Part shown: positions 47,934-57,019 of the stretch, in pieces
Layout of the letters: each line of letters starts with the position of its first letter
Numbering within the stretch: the stretch's first letter is position 1
NCBI RefSeq assembly: GCF_002261215.1
Contig: NZ_NEVS01000004.1
Coordinates: 2,046,001-2,110,000 of the forward strand
Reading direction: 5' to 3'
Length of the DNA stretch: 64,000 bases
Source of the DNA: Bordetella genomosp. 11
GTDB lineage: Bacteria; Pseudomonadota; Gammaproteobacteria; Burkholderiales; Burkholderiaceae_B
Notes under the pieces: model-generated
Told to the model about the DNA's origin: nothing
What the model saw: only the letters and a program-made list of their open reading frames with translations
Database searches by the model: none
Program-made: the position numbers and the translations under genes

Positions 47934-49182
47934 CCTCGACCCCGCGGCGCAGGATGCGCGCGGGCAGATGCATGCCGTGGCTGTAGCACAGCTCGGCAAG
48001 CGCGGGCACCTGCCAGAAAACCAGGTCCGCCCATTTGCCCGGCGCCAGGCTGCCCGCCTCATCCTGCAGGCCGAGCGCGCGCGCCGCGGCATGCGTGACG
48101 CCGTTCAGCGCCTCGGCCGGCGTCAGCCGGAATAGCGTGCACGCCATGTTCAGCATCAAAAGCAGGGATGCGAAAGGCGACGTGCCGGGGTTGCAATCGG
48201 TGGCCACGGCGATGGGTACGCCGTGCCGGCGCAGCAGATCCACCGGCGGCACCCGCGTGTCGCGCAGGAAATAAAAGGCACCGGGCAGCAGCACGGCGAC
48301 CGTGCCGGCCGCCGCCATGGCGCGCGCGCCCGCTTCATCCAGATGTTCGAGGTGGTCGGCCGACAATGCGCGGTAGCGCGCGCCCAGCGCCGCCGCGCCG
48401 CACAGGTTCAACTGTTCGGCATGTACCTTTACGGGCAGGCCCAGCGCGGCGGCGGCACGGTAGACGCGCTCGGCTTGCGCGGCATCGAACCCGATGCTTT
48501 CGTGGAAGACGTCGACGGCGTCGGCCAGGCCCTGGCGTGCGGCCTCGGGCAGTACCTCGCTGCAGACGAATTCGATGTAGTCGTCGGGGCGGCCGGCGTA
48601 TTCGGGTGGCAGCGCATGGGCACCCAGGAAGGTGGTGCGCACCGTGACGGGCAGCGCATCCCCCAACGCGCGCGCGGCGCGCAGCATGGCCAGCTCCGTG
48701 TCGCGATCCAGTCCATAGCCTGACTTGATTTCCACCGTGGTGACGCCTTCGCGCAGCAGCGCGCGCAGACGCGGCAGCGCCTGCGCGACCAGCCCCGCCT
48801 GTGCCGCCTCGCGCGTGGCCCGGACGGTGGACACGATGCCGCCGCCCGCGCGCGCGATGTCCTCGTAGGAAGCCCCGTTCAGGCGCATCTCGAACTCCGT
48901 GGCGCGCGATCCGGCGTAGACCAGATGGGTATGGCAGTCGATCAGCCCGGGCATGACCCAGGCACCCTCGGCGTCGATCACCCGGGCCGGCCGCCCTCGG
49001 CCGTCGCACGAGGCAGCGTCAGGCGCTTGCGCCGCCCGGCCTATCCAGACGATGCGGCCGCCCCGCACCGCAATCGCATCCGCGTCGTCGGCAACGCCGT
49101 ACGGCGTGCCCGCGGCGGGATCGAAGGTGGCGATCCGGGCGTTCACGATCAGGGCATCGGCGTCCCGCAATTCATCGTCCAT
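47905..49182 (-). CDS. hutI: Imidazolonepropionase
   Basis: Third step of histidine breakdown: hydrolyses 4-imidazolone-5-propanoate to N-formimino-glutamate. It is 425 aa of the metal-dependent amidohydrolase fold. [20 protein letters not shown] supplies the first metal ligands, [20 protein letters not shown] is the family signature, [19 protein letters not shown] and [19 protein letters not shown] carry the remaining catalytic His and Asp. The start at 49182 has only a weak upstream GGA. It diverges from hutC, with the HutC-type operator between them. Its 3' end overlaps a Bug receptor gene. Confidence 0.95.
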   Translation of the reverse strand: MDDELRDADALIVNARIATFDPAAGTPYGVADDADAIAVRGGRIVWIGRAAQAPDAASCDGRGRPARVIDAEGAWVMPGLIDCHTHLVYAGSRATEFEMRLNGASYEDIARAGGGIVSTVRATREAAQAGLVAQALPRLRALLREGVTTVEIKSGYGLDRDTELAMLRAARALGDALPVTVRTTFLGAHALPPEYAGRPDDYIEFVCSEVLPEAARQGLADAVDVFHESIGFDAAQAERVYRAAAALGLPVKVHAEQLNLCGAAALGARYRALSADHLEHLDEAGARAMAAAGTVAVLLPGAFYFLRDTRVPPVDLLRRHGVPIAVATDCNPGTSPFASLLLMLNMACTLFRLTPAEALNGVTHAAARALGLQDEAGSLAPGKWADLVFWQVPALAELCYSHGMHLPARILRRGVEVNPPAYGRS

Positions 49183-49253
49183 GGCAGCGCGTCCATCCGT
49201 TGGCGTTCGGGTTCGTACCCGGGTTTTCCATAGCCGCATCGTACTTGCCTATA

Positions 49254-49267
49254 CTTGTATATTCAAG
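49254..49267. promoter_or_regulatory. HutC operator CTTGTATATTCAAG
   Basis: A 14-bp near-perfect palindrome (12 of 14 positions symmetric) close to the CTTGTAT..ACAAG-type HutC site of pseudomonads. It lies between the divergent hutI (72 bp away) and hutC (55 bp away) genes, so one site can control both arms of the hut locus, with urocanate as inducer by analogy. Confidence 0.75.
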
Positions 49268-49321
49268 CTAGAGTTTGCCCCATGTTCCCTCTGCCCGCCA
49301 TGCGGGTTTCACCAGGACACC

Positions 49322-50089
49322 ATGCCCACCGCTGCCCGCGAATTGCCGCTTCCTCCCTACGCCAGGATCAAGCAACACATCGTCGACCAGATCGAGGCCG
49401 GCCACTGGACGGTGAACGACCAGGTCCCGTCGGAAAACCAGCTGGCCGCGCAGTTCGACGTATCGCGCATGACGGCGCGCCGCGCGATCCTGGAGCTGGC
49501 CCAGGACGGCATCCTGGTGCGCAGCCAGGGGCTGGGCACCTTCGTGGCGGAACAGAAGCCCGCCCTGCCGGTCCTGGAAGTCCGCAACATCGCAGAGGAA
49601 ATCGCCCAGCGCGGCCACCGCTACTCGAACCGCGTGCTGCAGCTCGAACGCATCACCGCGCCGGAAGGCATCGCCACCGCGCTGGCCCTGTCGATCGACA
49701 AGTCGGTCTATCACTCCTTGATCCTGCACCTGGACAACGACGTGCCGGTGCAGCTGGAAGACCGCTACGTCAACCCGCGCGTGGCGCCGGACTACATCGA
49801 ACAGGACTTCAGCCGCGAAACCCCGAATGCCTACCTGAGCCGCGTCGCCCCGCTGACGGCCGTCGAACACACCATCGAAGCGATCCTGCCCGATGCGCGC
49901 GTGGCGGGCTGGCTCGAACTGAAAACCCCGCAGGCCTGCCTGCAGGTGCTGCGCCGCACCTGGTCCGGCGAGGATGTCGTTACCTTCGCCCGCCTGATCC
50001 ATCCCGGGGACCGCTACCGCCTGACGGGACACGCCGTCATGTCCACGCGCCCCGCCCCCGCCAAGATTCCCGGAGACCAAGCATCATGA
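49322..50089 (+). CDS. hutC: Histidine-utilization repressor HutC (GntR family)
   Basis: A 255-aa GntR/HutC-subfamily repressor that senses urocanate. The winged helix is [20 protein letters not shown], then [20 protein letters not shown] and [18 protein letters not shown]. The UTRA effector domain follows from about residue 95, with [20 protein letters not shown] near its core. The start at 49322 (AGGA four bases upstream) gives the family length. Its stop overlaps the hutU start by four bases. An operator-like palindrome lies 55 bp upstream. Confidence 0.95.
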   Translation: MPTAARELPLPPYARIKQHIVDQIEAGHWTVNDQVPSENQLAAQFDVSRMTARRAILELAQDGILVRSQGLGTFVAEQKPALPVLEVRNIAEEIAQRGHRYSNRVLQLERITAPEGIATALALSIDKSVYHSLILHLDNDVPVQLEDRYVNPRVAPDYIEQDFSRETPNAYLSRVAPLTAVEHTIEAILPDARVAGWLELKTPQACLQVLRRTWSGEDVVTFARLIHPGDRYRLTGHAVMSTRPAPAKIPGDQAS

Positions 50090-51768
50090 CCTCGACCCCC
50101 ACCTCCCGCCTGGACCCGTCGCGTTCGATCCGCGCGCCGCGCGGCACCGCGCTGACCTGCAAGAACTGGCTGATCGAAGCCGCCTACCGCATGATCCAGA
50201 ACAATCTGGACGCGGAAGTCGCCGAACACCCGGAGCAATTGGTGGTGTATGGCGGCATCGGCCGCGCCGCGCGCGACTGGCCCTCTTACGATCGGATCCT
50301 GGAAGTCCTGCGCCGCCTGCAGCCGGACGAGACGCTGCTGATCCAGTCCGGCAAGCCGGTCGGCGTCTTCAGGACGCATGCCGACGCGCCGCGCGTGCTG
50401 CTGGCCAACTCCAACCTGGTGCCGCATTGGGCCACCTGGGAACACTTCCATGAACTGGACCGCAAGGGCCTGATGATGTACGGCCAGATGACGGCCGGCA
50501 GCTGGATCTATATCGGTTCCCAGGGCATCGTGCAGGGCACGTACGAAACGTTCTATGCCGTGGCCAACCGGCATTTCAATGGCGACCCCAAGGGACGCTG
50601 GATCCTGACCGCCGGCCTGGGCGGCATGGGCGGCGCGCAGCCGTTGGCCGCCACGATGGCCGGGTTCAGCATGATCGCGGTGGAATGCGACGAATCGCGC
50701 ATCGATTTCCGCCTGCGCACCCGCTACATCGACGTCAAGGCGAAAACCCTGGACGAAGCGCTGGGCCTGCTGGAAGACGCACGCCAGAAGGGTCGCGCGC
50801 TGTCGATCGGCCTGCTCGGCAATGCCGCCGACGTGCTGGCGGAGATGGTCCGGCGCGGCATCACGCCGGATTGCGTGACCGACCAGACCTCGGCCCACGA
50901 TCCCCTTAACGGCTACCTGCCGCAAGGCTGGACCATGGAGGAATGGCAGGCCCGCCGCACGGCCGAACCCGAAGCCGTGGTGCGCGCCGCCAAGCAGTCC
51001 ATGGCCGGCCACGTCCGCGCCATGCTGACCCTGCAGGAGCGCGGCGCCGCGACGCTGGACTACGGCAACAATATCCGCCAGATGGCCCTGGAGATGGGCG
51101 TCGGGAACGCCTTCGATTTCCCGGGTTTCGTGCCCGCCTACATCCGGCCGCTCTTCTGCGAAGGCATCGGCCCGTTCCGCTGGGTGGCGCTGTCCGGCGA
51201 CCCGGAGGACATCTACAAGACCGACGCCAAGGTCAAGGAATTGATTCCGCACGACAAGCACCTGCACAACTGGCTGGACATGGCGCGCGAGCGCATCGCC
51301 TTCCAGGGCCTGCCGGCGCGCATTTGCTGGGTCGGCGTGCGCGACCGCGCGCGCCTGGGCCTGGCCTTCAACGAGATGGTCCGCACGGGCGAGCTGAGCG
51401 CGCCCATCGTGATCGGCCGCGATCACCTGGATTCGGGATCGGTCGCCAGCCCGAACCGCGAGACCGAATCCATGCGCGACGGTTCGGACGCGGTCTCGGA
51501 CTGGCCGCTGCTCAATGCCCTGCTCAACACCGCGGGCGGCGCGACCTGGGTATCGCTGCACCACGGCGGCGGCGTCGGCATGGGGTTCTCGCAGCACGCG
51601 GGCGTGGTCATCGTCTGCGACGGCACCGAAGAAGCCGCGCGCCGCATCGGCCGCGTCCTGCATAACGACCCGGCCACCGGCGTCATGCGGCACGCGGATG
51701 CGGGCTATGACGAAGCGATCGCCTGCGCGCGCGACGCCGGGCTGGACCTGCCCATGCTGGGACGCTGA
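50086..51768 (+). CDS. hutU: Urocanate hydratase
   Basis: Second step of histidine degradation: hydrates urocanate to imidazolonepropionate with tightly bound NAD+. It is 560 aa, the canonical length. Signatures: [40 protein letters not shown], the active-site region [17 protein letters not shown], and the catalytic Cys region [18 protein letters not shown]. It is coupled to hutC by an ATGA overlap. hutH (histidase) is not in the window, and neither is a formiminoglutamate hydrolase. A 10-bp inverted repeat follows the stop directly. Confidence 0.97.
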   Translation: MTSTPTSRLDPSRSIRAPRGTALTCKNWLIEAAYRMIQNNLDAEVAEHPEQLVVYGGIGRAARDWPSYDRILEVLRRLQPDETLLIQSGKPVGVFRTHADAPRVLLANSNLVPHWATWEHFHELDRKGLMMYGQMTAGSWIYIGSQGIVQGTYETFYAVANRHFNGDPKGRWILTAGLGGMGGAQPLAATMAGFSMIAVECDESRIDFRLRTRYIDVKAKTLDEALGLLEDARQKGRALSIGLLGNAADVLAEMVRRGITPDCVTDQTSAHDPLNGYLPQGWTMEEWQARRTAEPEAVVRAAKQSMAGHVRAMLTLQERGAATLDYGNNIRQMALEMGVGNAFDFPGFVPAYIRPLFCEGIGPFRWVALSGDPEDIYKTDAKVKELIPHDKHLHNWLDMARERIAFQGLPARICWVGVRDRARLGLAFNEMVRTGELSAPIVIGRDHLDSGSVASPNRETESMRDGSDAVSDWPLLNALLNTAGGATWVSLHHGGGVGMGFSQHAGVVIVCDGTEEAARRIGRVLHNDPATGVMRHADAGYDEAIACARDAGLDLPMLGR

Positions 51769-51811
51769 CCGCGCGGGCTGCCGCCCGATCGCGGCCGCAC
51801 GGCCCGCGCGG
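51769..51811 (+). other. Long inverted repeat directly after hutU
   Basis: CCGCGCGGGC (51769-51778) and GCCCGCGCGG (51802-51811) are perfect 10-bp complements separated by 23 bp, beginning at the base after the hutU stop. No T-run follows. It could attenuate or protect transcript between hutU and the Bug receptor gene 115 bp further on. Confidence 0.55.
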
Positions 51812-51926
51812 CGACCGTCGCGCATCCGGTGCGGCGGGCGGTCGGCTACCGGCGGACGACATCTTCACGCCGCTCCTTGCCGGAGCGGCACAACGCAGCA
51901 GTAGACACACATACAAGGGGAATACC

Positions 51927-52919
51927 ATGAAATTGTCTCTGACCCTGCGCCTGGCGGCGGCCGCCGCGGGCGCCCTCGTCGCGGCGGCATCCGCCACCGT
52001 GCACGCCGCCGACGCGGCCTATCCATCCAAGCCCGTCACGATCATCGTGCCTTTCGGCGCCGGTGGCGTGGCCGACGCGATTCCGCGCATCGTCGGACAG
52101 AAGCTGAACGAGATGTGGGGCGTACCGGTCATCATCGAGAACCGCCCTGGCGCCTCCGGCAACCTGGGCATGGGACAGGTGGCGCGGGCCGCGCCCGACG
52201 GCTACACGCTGGGCCTGGCGCCGGCCGGCAACCTGACCGTCAACCCCCTGCTCTATACGAACCTGAACTTCGATACGGCGCACGCCTTCGCCCCGATCAC
52301 CCTGCTGGCGACCTCGCCCAATATCCTGGTGGTCAACCCCGCCATGCCGGCCAAGGACTTCAAGTCTTTCATCGCCTACGCCAAGGAAAGGCCGGGCAAG
52401 CTGAACTTTGCCTCCCCGGGCGCGGGCAGCGGCGCGCATCTGGCCGGCGAGCTGCTTAACCAATCCGCCGGCATCAACACCATGCACATCCCCTACAACG
52501 GCATGGCGCCGGCGGTCACCGACGTCGTCGCCGGCAACGTCGACATGATGTTCGCGGGCGTCTCCAGCGTGCTGCCCTTCATCCGCGGCGGCAAACTGCG
52601 CGCGCTGGCCATTGCCGGCCCGCAGCGCCTGCCGCAATTGCCGGATGTTCCCACCGTCGCCGAAAGCGGCTATCCGGGCTTCGATGTGACGTCGTGGTAC
52701 GGACTGGTCGCGCCGGCCAAGACCCCGCCCGCCGTCCTGGAGAAGCTGCAGCGCGACATCGCCACCGTGCTGAAGGATCCCGCCGTGCGCAAGAAATTCG
52801 AAGACCAGGGCGTGGATCCCGCCAACACCACCACCCCAGAATTCGCCGCCATGATCCAGAACGAATCCCGCAAATGGGCGGAGATCGTCAAGACGGCCGG
52901 CATCAAGCCTATCCAATGA
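51927..52919 (+). CDS. Bug/TctC-family solute receptor in the hut gene run
   Basis: A 330-aa periplasmic receptor: a signal rich in Ala (MKLSLTLRLAAAAAGALVAA, cut near VHAADA), then SKPVTIIVPFGAGGVADAIP, PVIIENRPGASGNLGMGQVA, APDGYTLGLAPAGNLTVNPL and HIPYNGMAPAVTDVVAGNVD. AAGGGGAA lies before the ATG. It begins 158 bp after hutU and is followed 13 bp later by the cyclodeaminase-family gene in the same direction. Position suggests a ligand related to histidine, urocanate or another amino acid, but this is inference. Confidence 0.92.
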   Translation: MKLSLTLRLAAAAAGALVAAASATVHAADAAYPSKPVTIIVPFGAGGVADAIPRIVGQKLNEMWGVPVIIENRPGASGNLGMGQVARAAPDGYTLGLAPAGNLTVNPLLYTNLNFDTAHAFAPITLLATSPNILVVNPAMPAKDFKSFIAYAKERPGKLNFASPGAGSGAHLAGELLNQSAGINTMHIPYNGMAPAVTDVVAGNVDMMFAGVSSVLPFIRGGKLRALAIAGPQRLPQLPDVPTVAESGYPGFDVTSWYGLVAPAKTPPAVLEKLQRDIATVLKDPAVRKKFEDQGVDPANTTTPEFAAMIQNESRKWAEIVKTAGIKPIQ

Positions 52920-52932
52920 GCCTGGAGACATC

Positions 52933-53937
52933 ATGCAGTCCATCGACATTACCTATCTGAACGGGCCGGACGTCAAAGCCCTGGACATCACCGACGCGGA
53001 GATCCTGGCCGCGGTGGAAGGCGCCCTGCGCGCGCAGGGCCAGGGCAAGACCGTGATCGAGCCGCGCGTGCACCTGATCCCGGAATCCTCGGACAAGGGA
53101 CATTTCAATGTGCTGCGCGGCTATATCGAACCGCTGCACGTGGCCGGGGTGAAGGTCGTCAGCGACTTCGTCGATAACTACAAGGTCGGCCTGCCGTCGG
53201 AAATGGCGCTGCTGAACCTGTTCGATCCGGTCACCGGCAAGCCGCTGGCCATCGTCGATGCGACGGCCATCACCGATATGCGCACCGGCGCGGTCACCGC
53301 GCTGGGCGCCAGGCACCTGGCCCGCCGCGGCAGCAAGGTGCTGGGGCACATCGGCGCGCGCGGCACGTCGTACTGGAACGTGCGCCTGCTGGACAGCCTT
53401 TTCGACTTCGACGAGATCCGCGTCCATTCGCGCCGCCCGGAAAGCCGCCAGGCCTTCGGCGACCGCCTGTCGCGCGACCTGGGCAAGCCGGTGAAGGTAG
53501 TGGACGATTGGGAATCCTGCGTGCGCGACGCCGATATCGTGGTCGAAGCCTCGCGCCTGCCGGAGCCCACGCCGCTGCTGAAGACGGAATGGATCAAGCC
53601 GGGCGCGCTGGTCATGCCTTACGGCACCATGAGCGCCGTCGAACTGTCGCTGACCGACATCATGAGCAAGGTGGTGGTCGACGACTGGGGCCAGTGCCGC
53701 AAGGGCCTGCCCTTCGGCGCGCTGCGCGCGCACGTGGACAGCGACCGCATCACCCAGGAAAACCTGCACGCGGAAATCGGCCAGATCGTCGCCGGCCTGA
53801 AGCCCGGTCGCGAGCGCGAAGACGAAACCATCCTGTTCTGGCATCGCGGCCTGTCCACCACGGATATCGCCCTGGGCCAGGCCATGCTGGACAAGGCACG
53901 CCGCATGGGTATCGGCCAAACCCTGAAGTTCGCCTGA
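52933..53937 (+). CDS. Ornithine cyclodeaminase/mu-crystallin family protein
   Basis: A 334-aa NAD(P)-dependent enzyme of the family that includes ornithine cyclodeaminase, ketimine reductase and alanine dehydrogenase. Substrate-binding PRVHLIPESSDKGHFNVLRG and VKVVSDFVDNYKVGLPSEMA, the loop DATAITDMRTGAVTALGARH and the late LPFGALRAHVDSDRITQ are family-like. The Rossmann loop reads VLGHIGARGTSYWN where GxGxQA is usual, so cofactor use may differ. CTGGAGACATC precedes the ATG. It sits between the Bug receptor and the PhnD-like gene; a role in handling an amino-acid-derived imine is a guess. Confidence 0.85.
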   Translation: MQSIDITYLNGPDVKALDITDAEILAAVEGALRAQGQGKTVIEPRVHLIPESSDKGHFNVLRGYIEPLHVAGVKVVSDFVDNYKVGLPSEMALLNLFDPVTGKPLAIVDATAITDMRTGAVTALGARHLARRGSKVLGHIGARGTSYWNVRLLDSLFDFDEIRVHSRRPESRQAFGDRLSRDLGKPVKVVDDWESCVRDADIVVEASRLPEPTPLLKTEWIKPGALVMPYGTMSAVELSLTDIMSKVVVDDWGQCRKGLPFGALRAHVDSDRITQENLHAEIGQIVAGLKPGREREDETILFWHRGLSTTDIALGQAMLDKARRMGIGQTLKFA

Positions 53938-53942
53938 TCGCC

Positions 53943-54764
53943 ATGCCGGCCGCGCCGCTGATCGCCTCTACCCGGATGTATGACGTCGCGCCGGCCGCAC
54001 GCGCCGCCTGGCACGCGCTGCTGCGCGAGGCGCACCGGCGCGCCGGCCTGCAGATCGCGTTCGTCGAGCATGGCTGGCCCACGCCGATCGGCGAGCTGTG
54101 GACACGTCCCGGGCTATGCGGCGCCTTTATGTGCGGCTGGCCTTACGCGCAGGCGCGGCGCGCGGGGCAAGCCTACACCCCCATTGCCGCAGTGGCGCCC
54201 GACTGGCCCGCCTACGGCGGCCAGGCCCGCTATCGCAGCGAGTTCCTGGTGCGCGACGATGCGGGATGGTCGCGCCTGGAGGACGCTTTGGGCAGCCGCT
54301 ACGGCTGGATGGTGCGCGACTCGCAATCGGGATGGAATGCCCCCCGCCGGATGCTGGCATCGCTGGTGCGCGAACGCGGCGGATCGCTCTTCCGGGAAAG
54401 CAAGGGCCCCTACGGCAACCCCCGCGGCCTGTTGCAGGCATTGCGGGAGAACGACATCGATATCACCGCGGTGGACGGCTGGTACCTGGATCTGCTGCGC
54501 GCCCACGATCCCTCCGTCCTGCAGGGGCTATGCACGGTCGCCTGCACGCCATGGACGCCGAATCCGCTGCTGGTCAGCGGCCCCGACGTCGATGCCGATG
54601 TGTCCGCGCGGCTGTCGGGCGCGCTGCTCGCGATGCACCAGGATACGTCGGGCGCACGGCTGCTGCATGACGCGCACGTCGCCCGGTTCCTGCCCGTGGA
54701 CCCGCGCGGCTATGACGTCCTGCTGGATGATGGCGAAGCCGGCCATTACCCGGAAATCGCGTAG
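53943..54764 (+). CDS. PhnD-like substrate-binding-fold protein without signal peptide
   Basis: A 273-aa protein with the phosphonate/phosphite-binding (PhnD) type of periplasmic-binding fold. It starts MPAAPLIASTRMYDVAPAAR and contains LCGAFMCGWPYAQARRAGQA and DSQSGWNAPRRMLASLV, corresponding to the ligand-binding hinge segments, then ALRENDIDITAVDGWYLDLL. No signal peptide or lipobox is present, so it is predicted cytoplasmic, unlike a transport receptor. It begins 5 bp after the preceding stop with no clear ribosome-binding site, implying translational coupling. It could be a ligand sensor or an enzyme on the same fold. Function not known. Confidence 0.7.
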   Translation: MPAAPLIASTRMYDVAPAARAAWHALLREAHRRAGLQIAFVEHGWPTPIGELWTRPGLCGAFMCGWPYAQARRAGQAYTPIAAVAPDWPAYGGQARYRSEFLVRDDAGWSRLEDALGSRYGWMVRDSQSGWNAPRRMLASLVRERGGSLFRESKGPYGNPRGLLQALRENDIDITAVDGWYLDLLRAHDPSVLQGLCTVACTPWTPNPLLVSGPDVDADVSARLSGALLAMHQDTSGARLLHDAHVARFLPVDPRGYDVLLDDGEAGHYPEIA

Positions 54765-54820
54765 ACGCGCCGGAGCGCCCTCCGCCAGGCAGCGACGATG
54801 ATCCGGATGACAACCGCGTG

Positions 54821-54853
54821 AAAAAAAATGGCCGCCCTGGATCGGGCGGCCAT
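54821..54853 (-). terminator. Intrinsic terminator of the small membrane-protein gene
   Basis: A perfect 10-bp stem, ATGGCCGCCC (54828-54837) with GGGCGGCCAT (54844-54853), loop TGGATC, followed on the minus strand by eight T (54821-54828). It lies about 108 bp past the stop of the 25-residue protein gene. The hairpin may also slow transcription arriving from the PhnD-like gene, though that side lacks a T-run. Confidence 0.85.
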
Positions 54854-54960
54854 ACCTTCGCGTAGGAGTCAAAGCTGTCACCCGGTTCGCTCGCGCGAGC
54901 CAACGGGATACGCTTCTTCTTGGTATCGGCGTTATCCGTGGATAACGTTGCGGTGGTCCC

Positions 54961-55038
54961 CTAGATAACGTGGAACAACCACAGCAGGATGATGACCGGG
55001 ATGGGGATCCCCAACAGCCATAGCAGAATGCCGCGCAT
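54961..55038 (-). CDS. 25-residue hydrophobic membrane protein
   Basis: A tiny gene with strong signals: AAGGAG six bases before the ATG at 55038, and its own intrinsic terminator downstream. The product, MRGILLWLLGIPIPVIILLW followed by LFHVI, is a single transmembrane helix with a central Pro-Ile-Pro kink and no loops. I do not know its function. Such proteins often act as regulators or subunits of larger membrane complexes. It lies between the hut-linked run and the deacetylase cluster without overlapping either. Confidence 0.75.
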   Translation of the reverse strand: MRGILLWLLGIPIPVIILLWLFHVI

Positions 55039-55227
55039 GGCGCTCTCCTTTCTCGGTTGCCCGCTACGTATGGCGGGCTTCGGGCTACCCTCAAGCAAGG
55101 GGCGTGCCCGGACTGGAGAACGATGGCGCCAGCCGCCGCTGGCATCGGCGGCAACGGCGGCGGCACATGCCTGGCAGCCCCGGCGCGCTCGCGCCGGGCC
55201 GTGATCCCATCGGGGCGGCAATCCGCC

Positions 55228-56109
55228 TTATAGCGGGCGGATCGCCAGGTCCCCGCGGTAGACCGTGTTCGCCAGGGTCTCGGCGTGCGCGCGGTGCGGG
55301 TCCGGCTCGGGCGTCAGGTTCAGCGACAACGTATGCTCGGCCAACTGCTGGCAGGTCATGAAGCGCACATCGCCCAGCTGCTTCAATTCCGTCAACAGGG
55401 TATCGAGCACCGCGATGCGGGCCGCCCGAGTCGAACCGAAATCGCCACGCAAATTCAGGGTGATGGGAATCAGCGTGCCTTCCGCATGCATCGCCGCGAT
55501 CTCGTCGCGCCAGATCGTCTGCAGGCGCGCATGCGTGTGGCGGGCGGAATAGACCGGAGCGTCTTCCAGCGCGAATGTCGAAGGCAGCTCGACCACTTTC
55601 TTGTCGCCCGCCAGGCCGAACACATACGGATAATCGGCATCCTGGAAGCTGGCGTCGTAAATGAACCCCAGGTCGGCCAGGTGATCCAGCGTCCTGGACG
55701 ACAGCTCTCCGCCCGGCGCGCGAAAGCCCTGCGGCGCCACACCGGCGATGTCCGCCAGGATATCGCGCGACGCCTTCAGTACCTGCGTTTCCTTATCGCC
55801 CAGGGTGGCGAAGTTCTCCAGGTCCACGCCGCGCGCCGCGATCTCGTGCCCATGGGCCACCAGTTCGCGGATCAGCTCCGGATGCCGGCGCGCGTCCATG
55901 CCGGGGACGAAGAAAGTCGCCGGCACGCCGTGTTTGGCGAACAGCTCGACCATGCGCGGAAAGCCGGCGCGCACGGCATAACGGCCATAGGAATAGCGGC
56001 CGAACATGCGTTCGGTGGGGACTTCCTTCAGATCGAAGGATTCCGCGTCGAAATTCACGGTCAGCAGGACCACCGCGCGGGCACCATGGGGCCAGGTATA
56101 CGTGCTCAT
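55228..56109 (-). CDS. Polysaccharide-deacetylase-family protein with metal ligands lost
   Basis: A 293-aa protein with the NodB/polysaccharide-deacetylase fold, of the cytoplasmic HpPgdA/PuuE-like branch (VPATFFVPGMDARRHPELIR, GFRAPGGELSSRTLDHL, DLGFIYDASF). Alignment with the overlapping neighbour shows all three predicted metal ligands replaced: Asn19 for Asp19 (VNFDAES against IDFDGPS), and Arg93 and Leu97 for the two His of HxxxH (AARGVDLENF against AAHGYLHEAW). It has no signal peptide. It may be a non-catalytic partner of its neighbour or use a different chemistry. The start codon overlaps the upstream stop by four bases. Confidence 0.85.
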   Translation of the reverse strand: MSTYTWPHGARAVVLLTVNFDAESFDLKEVPTERMFGRYSYGRYAVRAGFPRMVELFAKHGVPATFFVPGMDARRHPELIRELVAHGHEIAARGVDLENFATLGDKETQVLKASRDILADIAGVAPQGFRAPGGELSSRTLDHLADLGFIYDASFQDADYPYVFGLAGDKKVVELPSTFALEDAPVYSARHTHARLQTIWRDEIAAMHAEGTLIPITLNLRGDFGSTRAARIAVLDTLLTELKQLGDVRFMTCQQLAEHTLSLNLTPEPDPHRAHAETLANTVYRGDLAIRPL

Positions 56110-56933
56110 GCGAACGACACCTCTTCGAGATTGTTGCTATTGTCCCGGCACCATTGCGCGAACGTCCGCGACTCCATGAATTGCACGCCATCGTGCGTCT
56201 TCATGTAGGCGATCAGGTCGGACAGGGCCTTGGTGCGCGACGGCGTACCGGAGCCCCAGCCCGCGCGCGGATGCAGCGACATGACGAAGAACCGGTCATT
56301 GCGGTAGATGGCGTCGAATTCCGACTTCCATTGCGCCAGGACTTCCGACGGCGGCGTATAGCTGAACTTGTAGAACGGGAAGTCGTCCAGGCTGTAGGTA
56401 TTGTTCGGCAACTCCACGATGACGTCGTCCTGGCCCTTGCCGAAACGCAGGCGGTAGGGCCGGTCGTAGTCCTTGTCGCTGGAGTCGTAGATGTAGCCCA
56501 GCGACTTCAGCACCTTCATCGTCTTGTCGCTCTTGCGCCCCGAAGGCGAACGCCAGCCAAGAACGGGCTTCTTGATGATGTCGCGCAGGATGCCGTCCGT
56601 CTTGCGCAACAGGGCTTCTTCTTCCTCGGCCTTCAGCTCCCAGGCCTCGTGCAGGTAGCCGTGCGCGGCGACCTCGAAGCCGTTGCGATCGATATCCTCG
56701 ATCGTCGTGGGATGACGCTCGGCGTCATAGCCCGGGACGAAGAACGTGCCCTTGATGTTATGGCGGTCCAGCATCTCCATATGCCGCGGCACGCCGCAGC
56801 GGGCGGAGTAATTGCCCCAGGAGTGCTTGCCCAGCGGGGCGATGCCGCGCCCGACTTCGTGGCTGGGGCCGTCGAAGTCGATGCCGATCAGCACGACGCA
56901 GCGCATCGCTTCCGGAAATGTCGTTTGCCTCAT
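56106..56933 (-). CDS. Polysaccharide-deacetylase-family hydrolase with intact metal site
   Basis: A 275-aa member of the NodB fold, HpPgdA/PuuE-like branch. The predicted metal ligands are intact: Asp19 in LIGIDFDGPSH, and His91 and His95 in VAAHGYLHEAW. NYSARCGVPRHMEMLDRHNI, GTFFVPGYDAERHP and GWRSPSGRKSDKTMKVLKSL follow the usual order. No signal peptide, so the substrate is likely a small amide or cyclic imide inside the cell, not a wall polymer. The start at 56933 has GAGGA six bases upstream. Its stop overlaps the start of the degenerate paralogue, so the two proteins are probably made in equal amounts. Confidence 0.88.
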   Translation of the reverse strand: MRQTTFPEAMRCVVLIGIDFDGPSHEVGRGIAPLGKHSWGNYSARCGVPRHMEMLDRHNIKGTFFVPGYDAERHPTTIEDIDRNGFEVAAHGYLHEAWELKAEEEEALLRKTDGILRDIIKKPVLGWRSPSGRKSDKTMKVLKSLGYIYDSSDKDYDRPYRLRFGKGQDDVIVELPNNTYSLDDFPFYKFSYTPPSEVLAQWKSEFDAIYRNDRFFVMSLHPRAGWGSGTPSRTKALSDLIAYMKTHDGVQFMESRTFAQWCRDNSNNLEEVSFA

Positions 56934-57019
56934 CCTTGATCCTCGATGATCGGTTGTCGATTGCAGCGGTGATCCGGACCGGCCATCGCCGTGGCGATCG
57001 CCGGTCCGGTCCATGGCAA

